Positions 33,939 through 43,430 of a stretch of DNA of 64,000 nucleotides are shown here, in pieces. The position numbers and the translations under genes are program-made. The stretch's first letter is position 1. The number at the start of each line of letters is the position of its first letter. This stretch comes from Xanthomonas indica (GTDB lineage: Bacteria > Pseudomonadota > Gammaproteobacteria > Xanthomonadales > Xanthomonadaceae). The stretch covers positions 3,704,501-3,768,500 of the forward strand of contig NZ_CP131914.1 of NCBI RefSeq assembly GCF_040529045.1, written 5' to 3'. The notes below the pieces were generated by a model. The model had not been told where the DNA came from. It did no database searches and saw only the letters and a program-made list of their open reading frames with translations.

Positions 33939-35069
33939 TTACCGCAGCAACCGTTCGATCAGGCGCAGGTACAGATCCGGCAGCGCCTGCAGGTCGGCCA
34001 CGCGCACGTGCTCGTCGACCTGGTGGATGCTGGCGTTGACCGGGCCGACCTCGATGCACTGCGCGCCAAGCGGCGCGATGAAGCGTGCATCGGAGGTGCC
34101 GCCGCCGGTGCTCTCCTCCGGCGGCGCGCCGGCAACCTCCCCCAGCACCTCGCGCGCCACCCGGCGCAGCGTGCCTTCCGGCGTGTAGAACGGCTCGCCG
34201 CTGCGGTGCCAGCGCAGGTCGTAGTCCAGTCCATGGCGATCGAACAGGGCGGCGATCTCCGCCTCCAGCCGCGGCGCGTCCCAGTGCGGGGTGTAGCGCA
34301 GGTTGAAGGCGACCTGCAGCTCGCCGGGGATCACGTTGTTGGCGCCGGTGCCGGCGTGCACGTTGGAAATCTGCAGACTGGTCGGCGGGAAGCTTTCGTA
34401 GCCGTCGTCCCAGTGCCGCGCGACCAGGTCGGCCAGCGCCGGCGCGGCCAGGTGGATCGGGTTGCGCGCCTTGTGCGGATAGGCCACGTGCCCCTGCACG
34501 CCGCGCACGCGCAGCGCGCCGGAGAGGCTGCCACGGCGGCCGACCCGCAGCAGGTCGCCGAGCCGTTCGGTGGACGAGGGTTCGCCGGTGATGCACCAGT
34601 CGATGCGTTCGCCGCGCTCGGCGAACACGCGCGCCACGTGGCGCACGCCGTCGATCGCATCGCCTTCCTCGTCACTGGTCAGCAGCAGCGCCAGCGTGCC
34701 CGGGTGCTGCGGCTGCGCGGCCACGAATCGCTCGGCGGCGACCACGAACGCGGCCACGCTGCCCTTCATGTCGGCGGCGCCGCGTCCGTACAGCACGCCG
34801 TCGCGCATCTGCGGAACGAACGGATCGCTGGCCCAGGCCTCGCGCGGTCCCGGCGGCACCACGTCGGTATGCCCGAGCAGCGCCAGCACCGGACCGTCGC
34901 CGCCGCGGTGGGTCGCCCACAGGTTGTCGACCTGCCCGCAGCGCAACCGCTCGATGACGAAACCGGCGCGCTGCAGCCGCTGCGCAATCAGGTCCTGGCA
35001 CCCGGCATCCTCGGGGGTGACCGACGGGCGGGCGATCAGGTCGCAGGCGAGTTCAAGGACATCGGACAT
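33939..35069 (-). CDS. dapE: succinyl-diaminopimelate desuccinylase
   Basis: A 376-residue M20-family di-zinc amidase that releases LL-diaminopimelate and succinate in the lysine and peptidoglycan pathway. Metal-site motifs are present: [40 protein letters not shown] (catalytic Glu pair), [11 protein letters not shown] and the last ligand in [13 protein letters not shown]. Length is normal. dapD of the same pathway lies at 37529-38539 on the same strand. The asn leader begins just downstream, so dapE and asnB could share read-through transcription. Confidence 0.96.
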   Translation of the reverse strand: MSDVLELACDLIARPSVTPEDAGCQDLIAQRLQRAGFVIERLRCGQVDNLWATHRGGDGPVLALLGHTDVVPPGPREAWASDPFVPQMRDGVLYGRGAADMKGSVAAFVVAAERFVAAQPQHPGTLALLLTSDEEGDAIDGVRHVARVFAERGERIDWCITGEPSSTERLGDLLRVGRRGSLSGALRVRGVQGHVAYPHKARNPIHLAAPALADLVARHWDDGYESFPPTSLQISNVHAGTGANNVIPGELQVAFNLRYTPHWDAPRLEAEIAALFDRHGLDYDLRWHRSGEPFYTPEGTLRRVAREVLGEVAGAPPEESTGGGTSDARFIAPLGAQCIEVGPVNASIHQVDEHVRVADLQALPDLYLRLIERLLR

Positions 35070-35231
35070 GCAGGGACACCATTGGAAAGCACCAGGGAGA
35101 CGCGATGAGGATCGCCGGCGGCAGCGTCGCGGGCGGGCGGCGCCGGAAACGCAGTGTACGAGCGGGACTGGCGGATTCGAAGCGTCGGCCAGGATCGCCT
35201 GGCGGGGGTGTGGCCGCGATTCCGGCCGCCG

Positions 35232-35690
35232 CTACGGGACGGCGCCGGGCCAGCGCATGCACTGCACGCGCACCGCGAAGGCCTCGTTGCCGGGCATGCG
35301 CCCACGCTGCAGGCCGGTCTCGACGAAACCGCAGGCACGGTAGAACGCGAGCGCCGCGGCATTGCCTTCCAGCAGTTCCAGGGTCAGGCCGGCCGGGCTG
35401 GCGTCCTGCACAGCGGCCACCAGCGCCTGGCCGACGCCGCGCCGGCGCGCGGCCGGATCCACGTACAGCCAGGCCAGTTCCTCGCCATCGTCGGCGACGA
35501 AACCGAGCACCTGGCCCTGCCACTCGGCGACCTGCACGCGGTAGTCGAACAGGGCCTCGCGCTCGGCTGCGATCGGCAGCGGCAGGAACGCCTCCACCAG
35601 GCCCGCCGCCTGCAATTCCTCCAGACGCGCGGCATCGTGGATGGCGCACAGCCGCGCCCAGTCCTCGGCCCGGTACGGGCGGATGTTCAC
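35232..35690 (-). CDS. GNAT-family N-acetyltransferase
   Basis: A 152-residue acetyltransferase. It starts with GTG at 35690, chosen because the codon overlaps the upstream gene's stop (GTGA) and gives NIRPYRAEDWARLCAIHDA, a typical GNAT beginning. The acetyl-CoA loop is present as WLYVDPAARRRGVGQALVAA and the final strand as LELLEGNAAALAFYRACGFV. The substrate cannot be told. It forms a two-gene unit with the ArsC/YffB-like gene. The region between its stop and dapE (35070-35231) has nothing else. Confidence 0.88.
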   Translation of the reverse strand: MNIRPYRAEDWARLCAIHDAARLEELQAAGLVEAFLPLPIAAEREALFDYRVQVAEWQGQVLGFVADDGEELAWLYVDPAARRRGVGQALVAAVQDASPAGLTLELLEGNAAALAFYRACGFVETGLQRGRMPGNEAFAVRVQCMRWPGAVP

Positions 35691-36043
35691 GCCACCCCGA
35701 ATCGCTGCTTGAAGCCGTTGTCGGAGAAGCCCTGGCTGAGCCGGCCGTCGTCGGTCACCACCACCGGCCGCCGGATCAGCTGCGGATACTCGCGCAGCAG
35801 CAACTTCCACTCGGCATCGGAGCCAGGTGTCTTCTTGTTGTCGGGCAGTTGCCGCCAAGTGGTGGAGGATTTGTTGACCAAGGCGTCGAACCCGCCGGCC
35901 TGGCCGGCCCAGTCCAGCAGGGTGTCCGGCGTCGGCTTATGCTCGCGGTAATCGACGAAGGTGTAGGCCACGCCGAAGCGGTCCAGCCACTTGGTCGCTT
36001 TCTTGCAGGTGTCGCAGTTCTTCAATCCGTACAACGTCGTCAT
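35687..36043 (-). CDS. ArsC/Spx-family reductase-like protein (YffB type)
   Basis: A 118-residue thioredoxin-fold protein starting MTTLYGLKNCDTCKKATKWL. It has the CxxC motif CDTC at residues 10-13 and continues with DYREHKPTPDTLLDWAGQ, FDALVNKSSTTWRQL and RRPVVVTDDGRLSQGF, the pattern of the YffB branch, not a true arsenate reductase. YffB commonly neighbours dapE in proteobacteria, as here with one gene between. It is the first gene of the pair with the GNAT gene. Confidence 0.9.
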   Translation of the reverse strand: MTTLYGLKNCDTCKKATKWLDRFGVAYTFVDYREHKPTPDTLLDWAGQAGGFDALVNKSSTTWRQLPDNKKTPGSDAEWKLLLREYPQLIRRPVVVTDDGRLSQGFSDNGFKQRFGVA

Positions 36044-36372
36044 CGAAACATCCCTTCAAGCGAGGAAGCGTGGCTAACAACACGTTGCGAGCAGCCGACA
36101 GATGGCCGGGACGGCGCGCGCAGGAACCGGAGTGTACAAGTGCGTACATGATTCCGAGCACCCTCCCCGCTCGCCTGGCGGCTGCGCAGCAGATCCGTTA
36201 GCCGCTCCAAGCCCCTCTCTCATCGGGAGAGGGGTCGGGGTGAGGGTCGGTGCGCCGTGCTGCCATGGCACATGCAGACAGCCCGCGTTGCCTCACCGCC
36301 CGCGGACGCCATCGGTGCCGTTGCTGCAGTGAGACGGAGCGATCGGACAGCCACCTCTCGCTAGACCCCGCC
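36044..36372. repeat. gene-free gap with a CCCCTCTC/GAGAGGGG repeat
   Basis: In the 329 bp between the arsC-like gene and the lipoprotein gene, 36212-36234 holds an inverted repeat CCCCTCTC / GAGAGGGG with a TCATCGG-like centre, followed by GTCGGGGTGAGGG (to 36247). This motif is a widespread intergenic repeat in Xanthomonadaceae. Nothing else is recognisable in the gap. Confidence 0.6.
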
Positions 36373-37149
36373 TCACTGCGCCGGCAGCTCCTGGAGCTTC
36401 GCCGAGTCGATACGCCAGCGCAGCTGCGCCGCCGAGGCCCCGTCCACCCCATTGACCCGGCGCAGCACGTAGTCGCCGCGGAAGCGTTGCCGGGTGCCGT
36501 CGGTCAGCGTCGCCTCCACGGTGACCGGCACGGGCTGATACACCGAGCCGGCGGCACCGTCGCCGGCGCCGAGCGCGCCGATCGTCACTGTCACCGCACG
36601 GGTCCTGGCGAAGCCGGCCTTGAACGCGTCGTAGGACTGCCCCGGGCGTCCGTCCTCGCCCCATTGCTGCCAGGCCACCGGGTAGTCGCGCGCGTTGATC
36701 GCCGCGTAGTAGCGCCGCACCACGTCGGCCGCTGCCTGCGGGCTGTCGGCGGCCGCACCGCACCCGGCGGTGGTGGTCGGTCCGTCGCGACCGAGCAGCG
36801 CGCAACTGCGGGCGATCTCGTCGTCGATCATGGCGCAGCTGTTGGCGGCGTTGCAGGGCGGATGCGTGGCCGGCGACACCGCGCGGCAGGTGGCCACGCG
36901 CGCCGCCGCGGCATCGGCACCGATCTCGGCGGCGCAGGACAGCGGCTCACCTGCGGCGCTGGCGCTTTGCACCGTCGTCGCAGGCGGTTGCGCAGGTGCA
37001 GCTGTCGCGGCCGACACGGGGTTTGACGCAGTAGCCGCTGCCGGGGTGTCGCTATCCTTGGGCGCCGCCGGCGCCGGCGCACCCTCACGGCCGCATCCGG
37101 ACAGCGCCAACGCTGCAGTCATCCAGCAAGCCCATTTGATCTTTCGCAT
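36373..37149 (-). CDS. lipoprotein with NTF2-like C-terminal domain, function unknown
   Basis: A 258-residue lipoprotein. The ATG at 37149 follows AGGAGA; the signal sequence MRKIKWACWMTAALALSGCG carries lipobox LSGC. Residues 22-70 are a low-complexity Ala/Pro/Thr linker, residues 72-130 have six cysteines (CAAEI, CRAVS, CNAANSC, CALLG, GCGAA) suggesting a disulphide-rich small domain, and the C-terminal part begins DVVRRYYAAINARDYPVAWQ, typical of NTF2-like folds. I cannot name a family. It stands alone between the dapD terminator region and the repeat-bearing gap. Confidence 0.75.
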   Translation of the reverse strand: MRKIKWACWMTAALALSGCGREGAPAPAAPKDSDTPAAATASNPVSAATAAPAQPPATTVQSASAAGEPLSCAAEIGADAAAARVATCRAVSPATHPPCNAANSCAMIDDEIARSCALLGRDGPTTTAGCGAAADSPQAAADVVRRYYAAINARDYPVAWQQWGEDGRPGQSYDAFKAGFARTRAVTVTIGALGAGDGAAGSVYQPVPVTVEATLTDGTRQRFRGDYVLRRVNGVDGASAAQLRWRIDSAKLQELPAQ

Positions 37150-37498
37150 CGGTGTCTCCTGTCGGCGCAGCGGCAGCACCCGACGACGGTCTGCGCCGGG
37201 CATCGTCGGGTCCGATACGCGCCGCCGAGGCAGCGCCTGAACCCGTGTGTGGCAGCGTATCCGGCCACCGATGTACGTCGGGTATGCGCCCTGCCCTCGG
37301 TACGAGATTGCGAATCTGCACGGACCAGGCGACCGCCTTGCGCCCGCGCGCGCCCACCATGTGCTGTCCTGGCCGCCCGCAGACAAGACGGTGGTACAGG
37401 ATTCGCAAGCGGCTTGGCATGCCGGCGACAGACGGAAGCTGCCGCATGCTTGCCGCTCCGGCCGACCACGACATCGACGGGGAGCGGCATGCCAGCGT
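37150..37498. other. gene-free stretch between dapD end and the lipoprotein gene
   Basis: About 350 bp without a gene I can support. It should contain the promoter of the lipoprotein gene, but no convincing -35/-10 pair stands out. A search for paired TTCGC (PIP-box) sites with the right spacing was negative. Confidence 0.45.
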
Positions 37499-37521
37499 GA
37501 GACCGGGCCTGGCCCGGTCTC
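37499..37521 (-). terminator. stem-loop after dapD
   Basis: Inverted repeat GAGACCGGGCC / GGCCCGGTCTC around a single T, in practice a 9-bp stem with a 5-nt loop, 8 bp beyond the dapD stop. No T-run follows, so termination would need help from Rho or the hairpin only stabilises the 3' end. Confidence 0.55.
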
Positions 37522-37528
37522 GCCATCC

Positions 37529-38538
<1,010 letters not shown>

Positions 38539-38539
<1 letters not shown>

Positions 38540-41172
38540 CAGCGGGGGTCTCCAGGCGGGGTATCGGGGTCCAGGCAGGCCTGCAGCGCGGCCTGCAGCG
38601 CCTGGCGGGAGGCGTCGGGCAACGGCAGGTTGTGCTCGTCGGTGATGTGGAACAGATCCTCGGCGCGCTCGCCGAAGGTGGCGATGCGCGCGTCGTGCAC
38701 GCGCAGGTGGTGCCGGCGCAGGACCTGGGCCACGTCCGACAGCAGCCCGGGGCGATCCGGCGCGACCAGGCTCAGGCGGGTGCGCCGACCGTCCACGCTC
38801 TCGCGGAATTCGATGCGCGGGGCGAAGCGGAAATGCCGCAGTTGCCGCGGCACCACCCGCCGCGCCGGGCGCAGGCGCGCCAGGTCGCCGGCCAGCGCCT
38901 CGCGCAGCGCGGCCTGCAGTTGCACCAGGTCACCGCTGGCGAAGGCATCGGCCGGCATCACCTCGAAGGTATCGAAGATCGCCTCGTGCGGGGCATCGAG
39001 CACACGCGCGCGGTGGATGCCGTAGCCGAGCCGGTCCAGGGTCATCACGATCGCGGCGAACAGGCCGTCGCGATCCGGCGAGTACACGAACACCTCCAGC
39101 GCCGCGTCGTCGGGGGTGACCGGACGCACCTTGACCAGGGTGCCGCCCAGTTCCACCTCCATCAGCGAGGTGGCCTGCCAGGCCAGTTGCTCGGGGCGGA
39201 AGCGCAGGAAACTCTCGTCGGGCATGCCGGCGAACTGGCGATCGATGGTGACGTCGTCGTGGCCCTGCAGGTGCATCAGCGCGCGCGTGGCTTCGCGCGC
39301 CTCCTGCAGGCGCTCGGCGATCGGCAATGGATGCTCCAGGCCCTCGCGCAGGGCGCGGCGCGTAGCGAAGTACAGATCGGCCAGCAGCCGGTCCTTCCAC
39401 GCGTTCCACAGCTTGGGGCTGGTGCCGGCGATGTCGGCGCAGGTCAGCAGATACAGATAGTCCAGCCGCTCGCGGTCGCCGACCAGGCTGGCGAAGCGAT
39501 GGATCACCTCCGGATCGGCGATGTCCTGCTTCTGCGCGGTCACCGACATGCGCAGGTGCTGCTCGACCAGCCAGGCGACCAGGTCGGTATCGGCGGCACT
39601 GAGCGCATGCGCGGCGCAGAACGCGCGCGCGTCCACCGCGCCCAGTTCCGAATGGTCGCCGCCGCGGCCCTTGGCGATGTCGTGGAACAGGCCGGCCAGC
39701 AGCAGCAGTTCCGGCTTGCGCAGCCGCGGCCAGACTTCATGCGCGATCGAGAAGCGTTCGTCGGCGCGCGCATTGGCGAACACCGCCATGTTCTTCAGCA
39801 CCATCAGCGTGTGCTGGTCGACCGTGTACACATGGAACAGGTCGAACTGCATGCGCCCGGAGACCTGCGCGAACGCCGGGATCCACTGTCCGAGCACGCC
39901 CAGCCGCGCCATCCGGGTCAGCGTCTGCACCGCGCGCGGGCCGCGCAACAGCGCCAGGAAGCGCTCGCGCGCGCTCGGGCTGGCGTCGGCGTAGGCCGGC
40001 AGATGCGGCAGCGCCTCGGCCAGCGCGCGCGCGGTCAGCGAATGCAGGCCGCGGATCTCGCCGTGCGCCGCCCAGGTGGCGAACAGCGCGAACACCTGCA
40101 CCGGATCGGCCTGCGGCCAGCGTTCGTCGTCGGCGGCCAGGTAGCCGCGGCGCAGCGAGAAGCCGCCGTCCAGCGGCTGCGGCTGCGCCTCGCCGTCAAA
40201 CTGTTCCTCGAAGCGTTGCAGCAAGCGGTCGCTGAGCCGGCGCACGATCGCCGCGCTGCGATAGAAGCGCTGCATCATCTTCTCCACGCCCAGGCTCTCG
40301 GGGTCGTCGGAGAAGCCCAGGCGCTGCGCCAGGGTCTTCTGGTAATCGAAGCGCAGGCGCTCTTCCGGGCGATTGGCGACCAGGTGCAGCCCGTAGCGCA
40401 AGCGCGCCAGTTCGCGGCGCTCGCGGCGCAGCGCGGCGGCTTCGTCGCCGCCGACGTGGCCCAGCCCGATCAACGGCTCCAGGTCGCGCACGCCGAACGC
40501 ACGCAGCGCCATCCAGCCCAGCGTGTGCAGGTCGCGCAGGCCGCCAGGGCCGTCCTTGATGTCCGGCTCCAGGTTGTCGGCGGTGTCGCCGAAGCGCTGG
40601 TGGCGGGCCTGCAGTTCCTCGCGCTTGGCGATGAAGAATTCGCGCGGCGGCCACACCCGCGGCGGCGCGATGGCCGCCGCCAGCGCCGCCTTGGCCGCGG
40701 CGTCGGTCTGCAGCGGGCGCGCCTCGATCAGCGCGGTCAGGACGGTCTGGTCGGCGCAGGCCGCGGTGCACTGCGCGGCCGAGCGCACCGCATGGCTCAC
40801 CGGCACGCCCGCGTCCCACAGCAGCGGGAACAGCCGCGCCAGCGCCGGTTCGTACGCCGGGTCGAGCTCGCCGAACACCAGCAGGTCGATGTCCGAGCGC
40901 GGGAACAGTTCGCCGCGGCCGTAGCCGCCCACCGCGAACAGCGCCAGCCCGGCCTCGCGCGGCACGCAGCGGCTCCAGGCATGGCGGATCAACTGGTCCA
41001 GCGCGCGCGCGCGCAACGCCAGCAGGCGATCGATGTCGTCGCCCTGGTCGAAGCGCTTGCTCAGCCGCGCATCGGTCTGCGCCAGCAGTTGCCGGACCGC
41101 GGCCGCCCAGCCGGCGTCATCGGCGCCGGCGTCGGGCATGCCGGCATCGGCACCGGCCGGCAGCAGACTCAC
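38539..41172 (-). CDS. glnD: bifunctional PII uridylyltransferase/uridylyl-removing enzyme
   Basis: An 877-residue nitrogen sensor that modifies PII proteins according to glutamine. Domains in order: nucleotidyltransferase with [20 protein letters not shown] (Asp94 and Asp96), the helical linker with [16 protein letters not shown], the HD hydrolase with [20 protein letters not shown], and two C-terminal ACT domains ([20 protein letters not shown] and [20 protein letters not shown]). It starts with GTG at 41172, overlapping the map stop by 4 bp (GTGA); length is close to the family's 890 residues. The order map-glnD-dapD matches E. coli. Confidence 0.96.
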
Positions 41173-41954
41173 GGTTCGCCGAGGCCGCCCGGCGACAGGG
41201 TCAGCACCTCCACCCCATCCTCGGTGACGGCGACCATGTGCTCCCATTGCGCCGAGAGCTTGCGGTCCTTGGTGACCACGGTCCAGCCGTCCGGCAGCAC
41301 GCGGGTGTAGCGCGTGCCCTCGTTGATCATCGGCTCGATGGTGAAGGTCATGCCCGGCTTCAGCACCAGGCCATCGCCCGGCCGGCCGTAGTGCAGCACC
41401 TGCGGTTCGTCGTGGTAGACCTTGCCGATGCCGTGGCCGCAGTACTCGCGCACCACGCTGAAGCGCTCGCTCTCGGCGTACTGCTGGATGGCATGGCCGA
41501 TGTCGCCGAGCGTGGCGCCCGGCTTCACCGCGCGGATGCCGCGCCACATCGCCTCGTAGGTGGCCTCGATCAGGCGCCGCGCCATCACCGAGGGGGTGCC
41601 CGCGCAGTACATGCGACTGGTGTCGCCGTGCCAGCCGTCCTTGATCACGGTGACGTCGATATTGACGATGTCGCCGTCCTTCAGGACCTTGCTCTCACTG
41701 GGGATGCCGTGGCAGATCACGTTGTTCACCGACGTGCACACGGTCTTCGGGAAGCCGCGGTAGCCGACGTTGGCCGGCACCGCCCCCTGCACCTTGACGA
41801 TATGGTCGTGGCAGATGCGGTCCAGCTCGGCGGTGGTGACGCCGGGCTTCACGTACGGGCCGATCAGGTCCAGTACCTCGGCGGCCAGGCGGCCGGCCAC
41901 GCGCATCTTCTCGATGTCCTGCGGAGTTTTCAGATTGACGGTCATGGTCGTCAT
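41169..41954 (-). CDS. map: methionine aminopeptidase type I
   Basis: A 261-residue metalloprotease that removes the initiator Met from nascent proteins. Metal ligands are visible in VNIDVTVIKDGWHGDTSRMY (two Asp), EYCGHGIGKVYHDEPQVLHY (His), MTFTIEPMINEG (Glu) and the last Glu in WEHMVAVTEDGVEVL. The ATG at 41954 is preferred; one at 41945 in the same frame is possible. In most relatives rpsB lies divergently right upstream, but here the pilus locus separates them. Confidence 0.97.
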   Translation of the reverse strand: MTTMTVNLKTPQDIEKMRVAGRLAAEVLDLIGPYVKPGVTTAELDRICHDHIVKVQGAVPANVGYRGFPKTVCTSVNNVICHGIPSESKVLKDGDIVNIDVTVIKDGWHGDTSRMYCAGTPSVMARRLIEATYEAMWRGIRAVKPGATLGDIGHAIQQYAESERFSVVREYCGHGIGKVYHDEPQVLHYGRPGDGLVLKPGMTFTIEPMINEGTRYTRVLPDGWTVVTKDRKLSAQWEHMVAVTEDGVEVLTLSPGGLGEP

Positions 41955-42171
41955 TATCGCTCATCCCTGCGCTGGCTGAACGCGCCGGGCGTGTCGGCGG
42001 TTTTCCGGCGTCGCGGTTCGCCTCCCGCCGCCTTCATCGCACTGAACGCGGCCCCCCGTGGTCGCCATCTCATGTGAAAACTGGATCGCGATCCATAAAA
42101 GTGTGAACTGGCCTGCAGTTTGCAAGCAAGGCGACACCGGCGTTTCACCGCCATCATCGAAGAACCCTGCC

Positions 42172-42675
42172 ATGTACCTCTTCCATCGCGTGCTTGCCTT
42201 CCTCGTGCTGTTCGCCGCCGGGACCGGCCTGGCCTGGGCCCAGTCCGACTCGCGCACCTTCAACGTCAAGATCCAGATCACCAGCGTCTGCGACATCCAG
42301 ACCGCCCCGACCGACGTGGATTTCGGCAGCGTCAATTCGAACCAGACCGCGATCAACAGCACCGGCACCTTGAACGTGCGTTGCACCTCCGGCACGCCGT
42401 ACAACATCGCGCTCAACGCCGGTTCCGGCTCCGGCGCCACGGTCACCACCCGCACCATGGGCAGCGCCGTCGCCGGCAATACCACGCGCGTGCCTTATGC
42501 GCTGTACCGCAATGCCGCGCGCACGCAGAACTGGGGCTCGACCATCGGCACCGACACCCAGGCCGGCACCGGCAATGGTGCGGTGCAGCCAATCACCGTC
42601 TACGGGCAGGTCGCCAACACCAACTACCCTGCTGGCTCATACAGCGACATCGTCACCGCGACGGTCAGTTGGTAA
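42172..42675 (+). CDS. Csu-type pilus subunit (spore coat U domain)
   Basis: A 167-residue secreted subunit. The signal peptide (VLAFLVLFAAGTGLAWAQ) is followed by one SCPU domain: FNVKIQITSVCDIQTAPTDV, LNVRCTSGTPYNIALNAG, RVPYALYRNAARTQNWGS and the closing VTATVSW. Two Cys form the expected disulphide. In archaic Csu pili such proteins polymerise by donor-strand exchange into thin adhesive fibres. As first gene of the locus and the smallest complete domain, it is likely the major rod subunit. The start gives a clean signal peptide; the frame is open upstream. Confidence 0.9.
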   Translation: MYLFHRVLAFLVLFAAGTGLAWAQSDSRTFNVKIQITSVCDIQTAPTDVDFGSVNSNQTAINSTGTLNVRCTSGTPYNIALNAGSGSGATVTTRTMGSAVAGNTTRVPYALYRNAARTQNWGSTIGTDTQAGTGNGAVQPITVYGQVANTNYPAGSYSDIVTATVSW

Positions 42676-42689
42676 CCGGAGCCGCCTGC

Positions 42690-43430
42690 ATGCCTTTGCG
42701 ACCGCATTCCTTCCTGCGCCTGCCGGCGCTTGCCGCGCTGTGGCTGATGGCGGCCGGCGCGGCGGTGGCGGCAAGCCTGCAGGTGGCGCCGACGTCGGTG
42801 TCGCTGCGCGCCGAGGAAACCGCGCAAGGCGTGTGGCTGAGCAACAGCGGCGACGTGCCGCTGCGCGCGCAGGTCCGCGTGTTCCATTGGCAGCAGCGCG
42901 ACGGCGAGGACGTGCTCGACCCCAGCGACCGCATCGCGCTCAGCCCGCCGATGCTGGAACTGGCGCCGCACTCGCGGCAACTGGTCCGGGTGATCCGCCT
43001 GGATCCCGCGCCCGTTGCCGGCGAGGACGCCTACCGCATCCTGGTCGACGAGTTGCCCAGCCAGGACGCCGGCGGCACCGCCAGCGCCGGGCTGCAGTTC
43101 GTGCTGCGCTACTCGGTGCCGGTGTTCCTCAAGCCGGCCGTGACCACCGCGCCGGTACTGCGCGCGCGGGTGGTCCGCGAGGGCGCGGGCGCGGCGCTGG
43201 AAGTGCGCAATGAGGGCAACGGCCACGCACAGTTGGTGGACCTGCAGTTCGTCGCCGGCGATGGGCAACGCAGCGCCATCGCCGCTGGCCTGGCCGGCTA
43301 CGTACTGCCGGGCCAGCGCAAGCGCTGGCCGCTGCCGGCGGCACTGGCGCAGACACAGGGAACGTTCGAGGCCAGGATCAATGGCGAGCCGCGCGCGCAG
43401 TCGCTGGTCGTGGACGCCGCGGCGCCCTGA
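42690..43430 (+). CDS. pilus periplasmic chaperone (Csu type)
   Basis: A 246-residue exported chaperone with two immunoglobulin-like domains. After the signal peptide (LPALAALWLMAAGAAVAA) come SLQVAPTSVSLRAEETAQGV, VRVFHWQQRDGEDVLDPSDR and PHSRQLVRVIRLDP with the basic residues that hold the subunit C-terminus, and later LQFVLRYSVPVFLKPA. It would cap subunits and hand them to the usher. ATG follows CGGAG, 14 bp after the subunit gene. Confidence 0.9.
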   Translation: MPLRPHSFLRLPALAALWLMAAGAAVAASLQVAPTSVSLRAEETAQGVWLSNSGDVPLRAQVRVFHWQQRDGEDVLDPSDRIALSPPMLELAPHSRQLVRVIRLDPAPVAGEDAYRILVDELPSQDAGGTASAGLQFVLRYSVPVFLKPAVTTAPVLRARVVREGAGAALEVRNEGNGHAQLVDLQFVAGDGQRSAIAAGLAGYVLPGQRKRWPLPAALAQTQGTFEARINGEPRAQSLVVDAAAP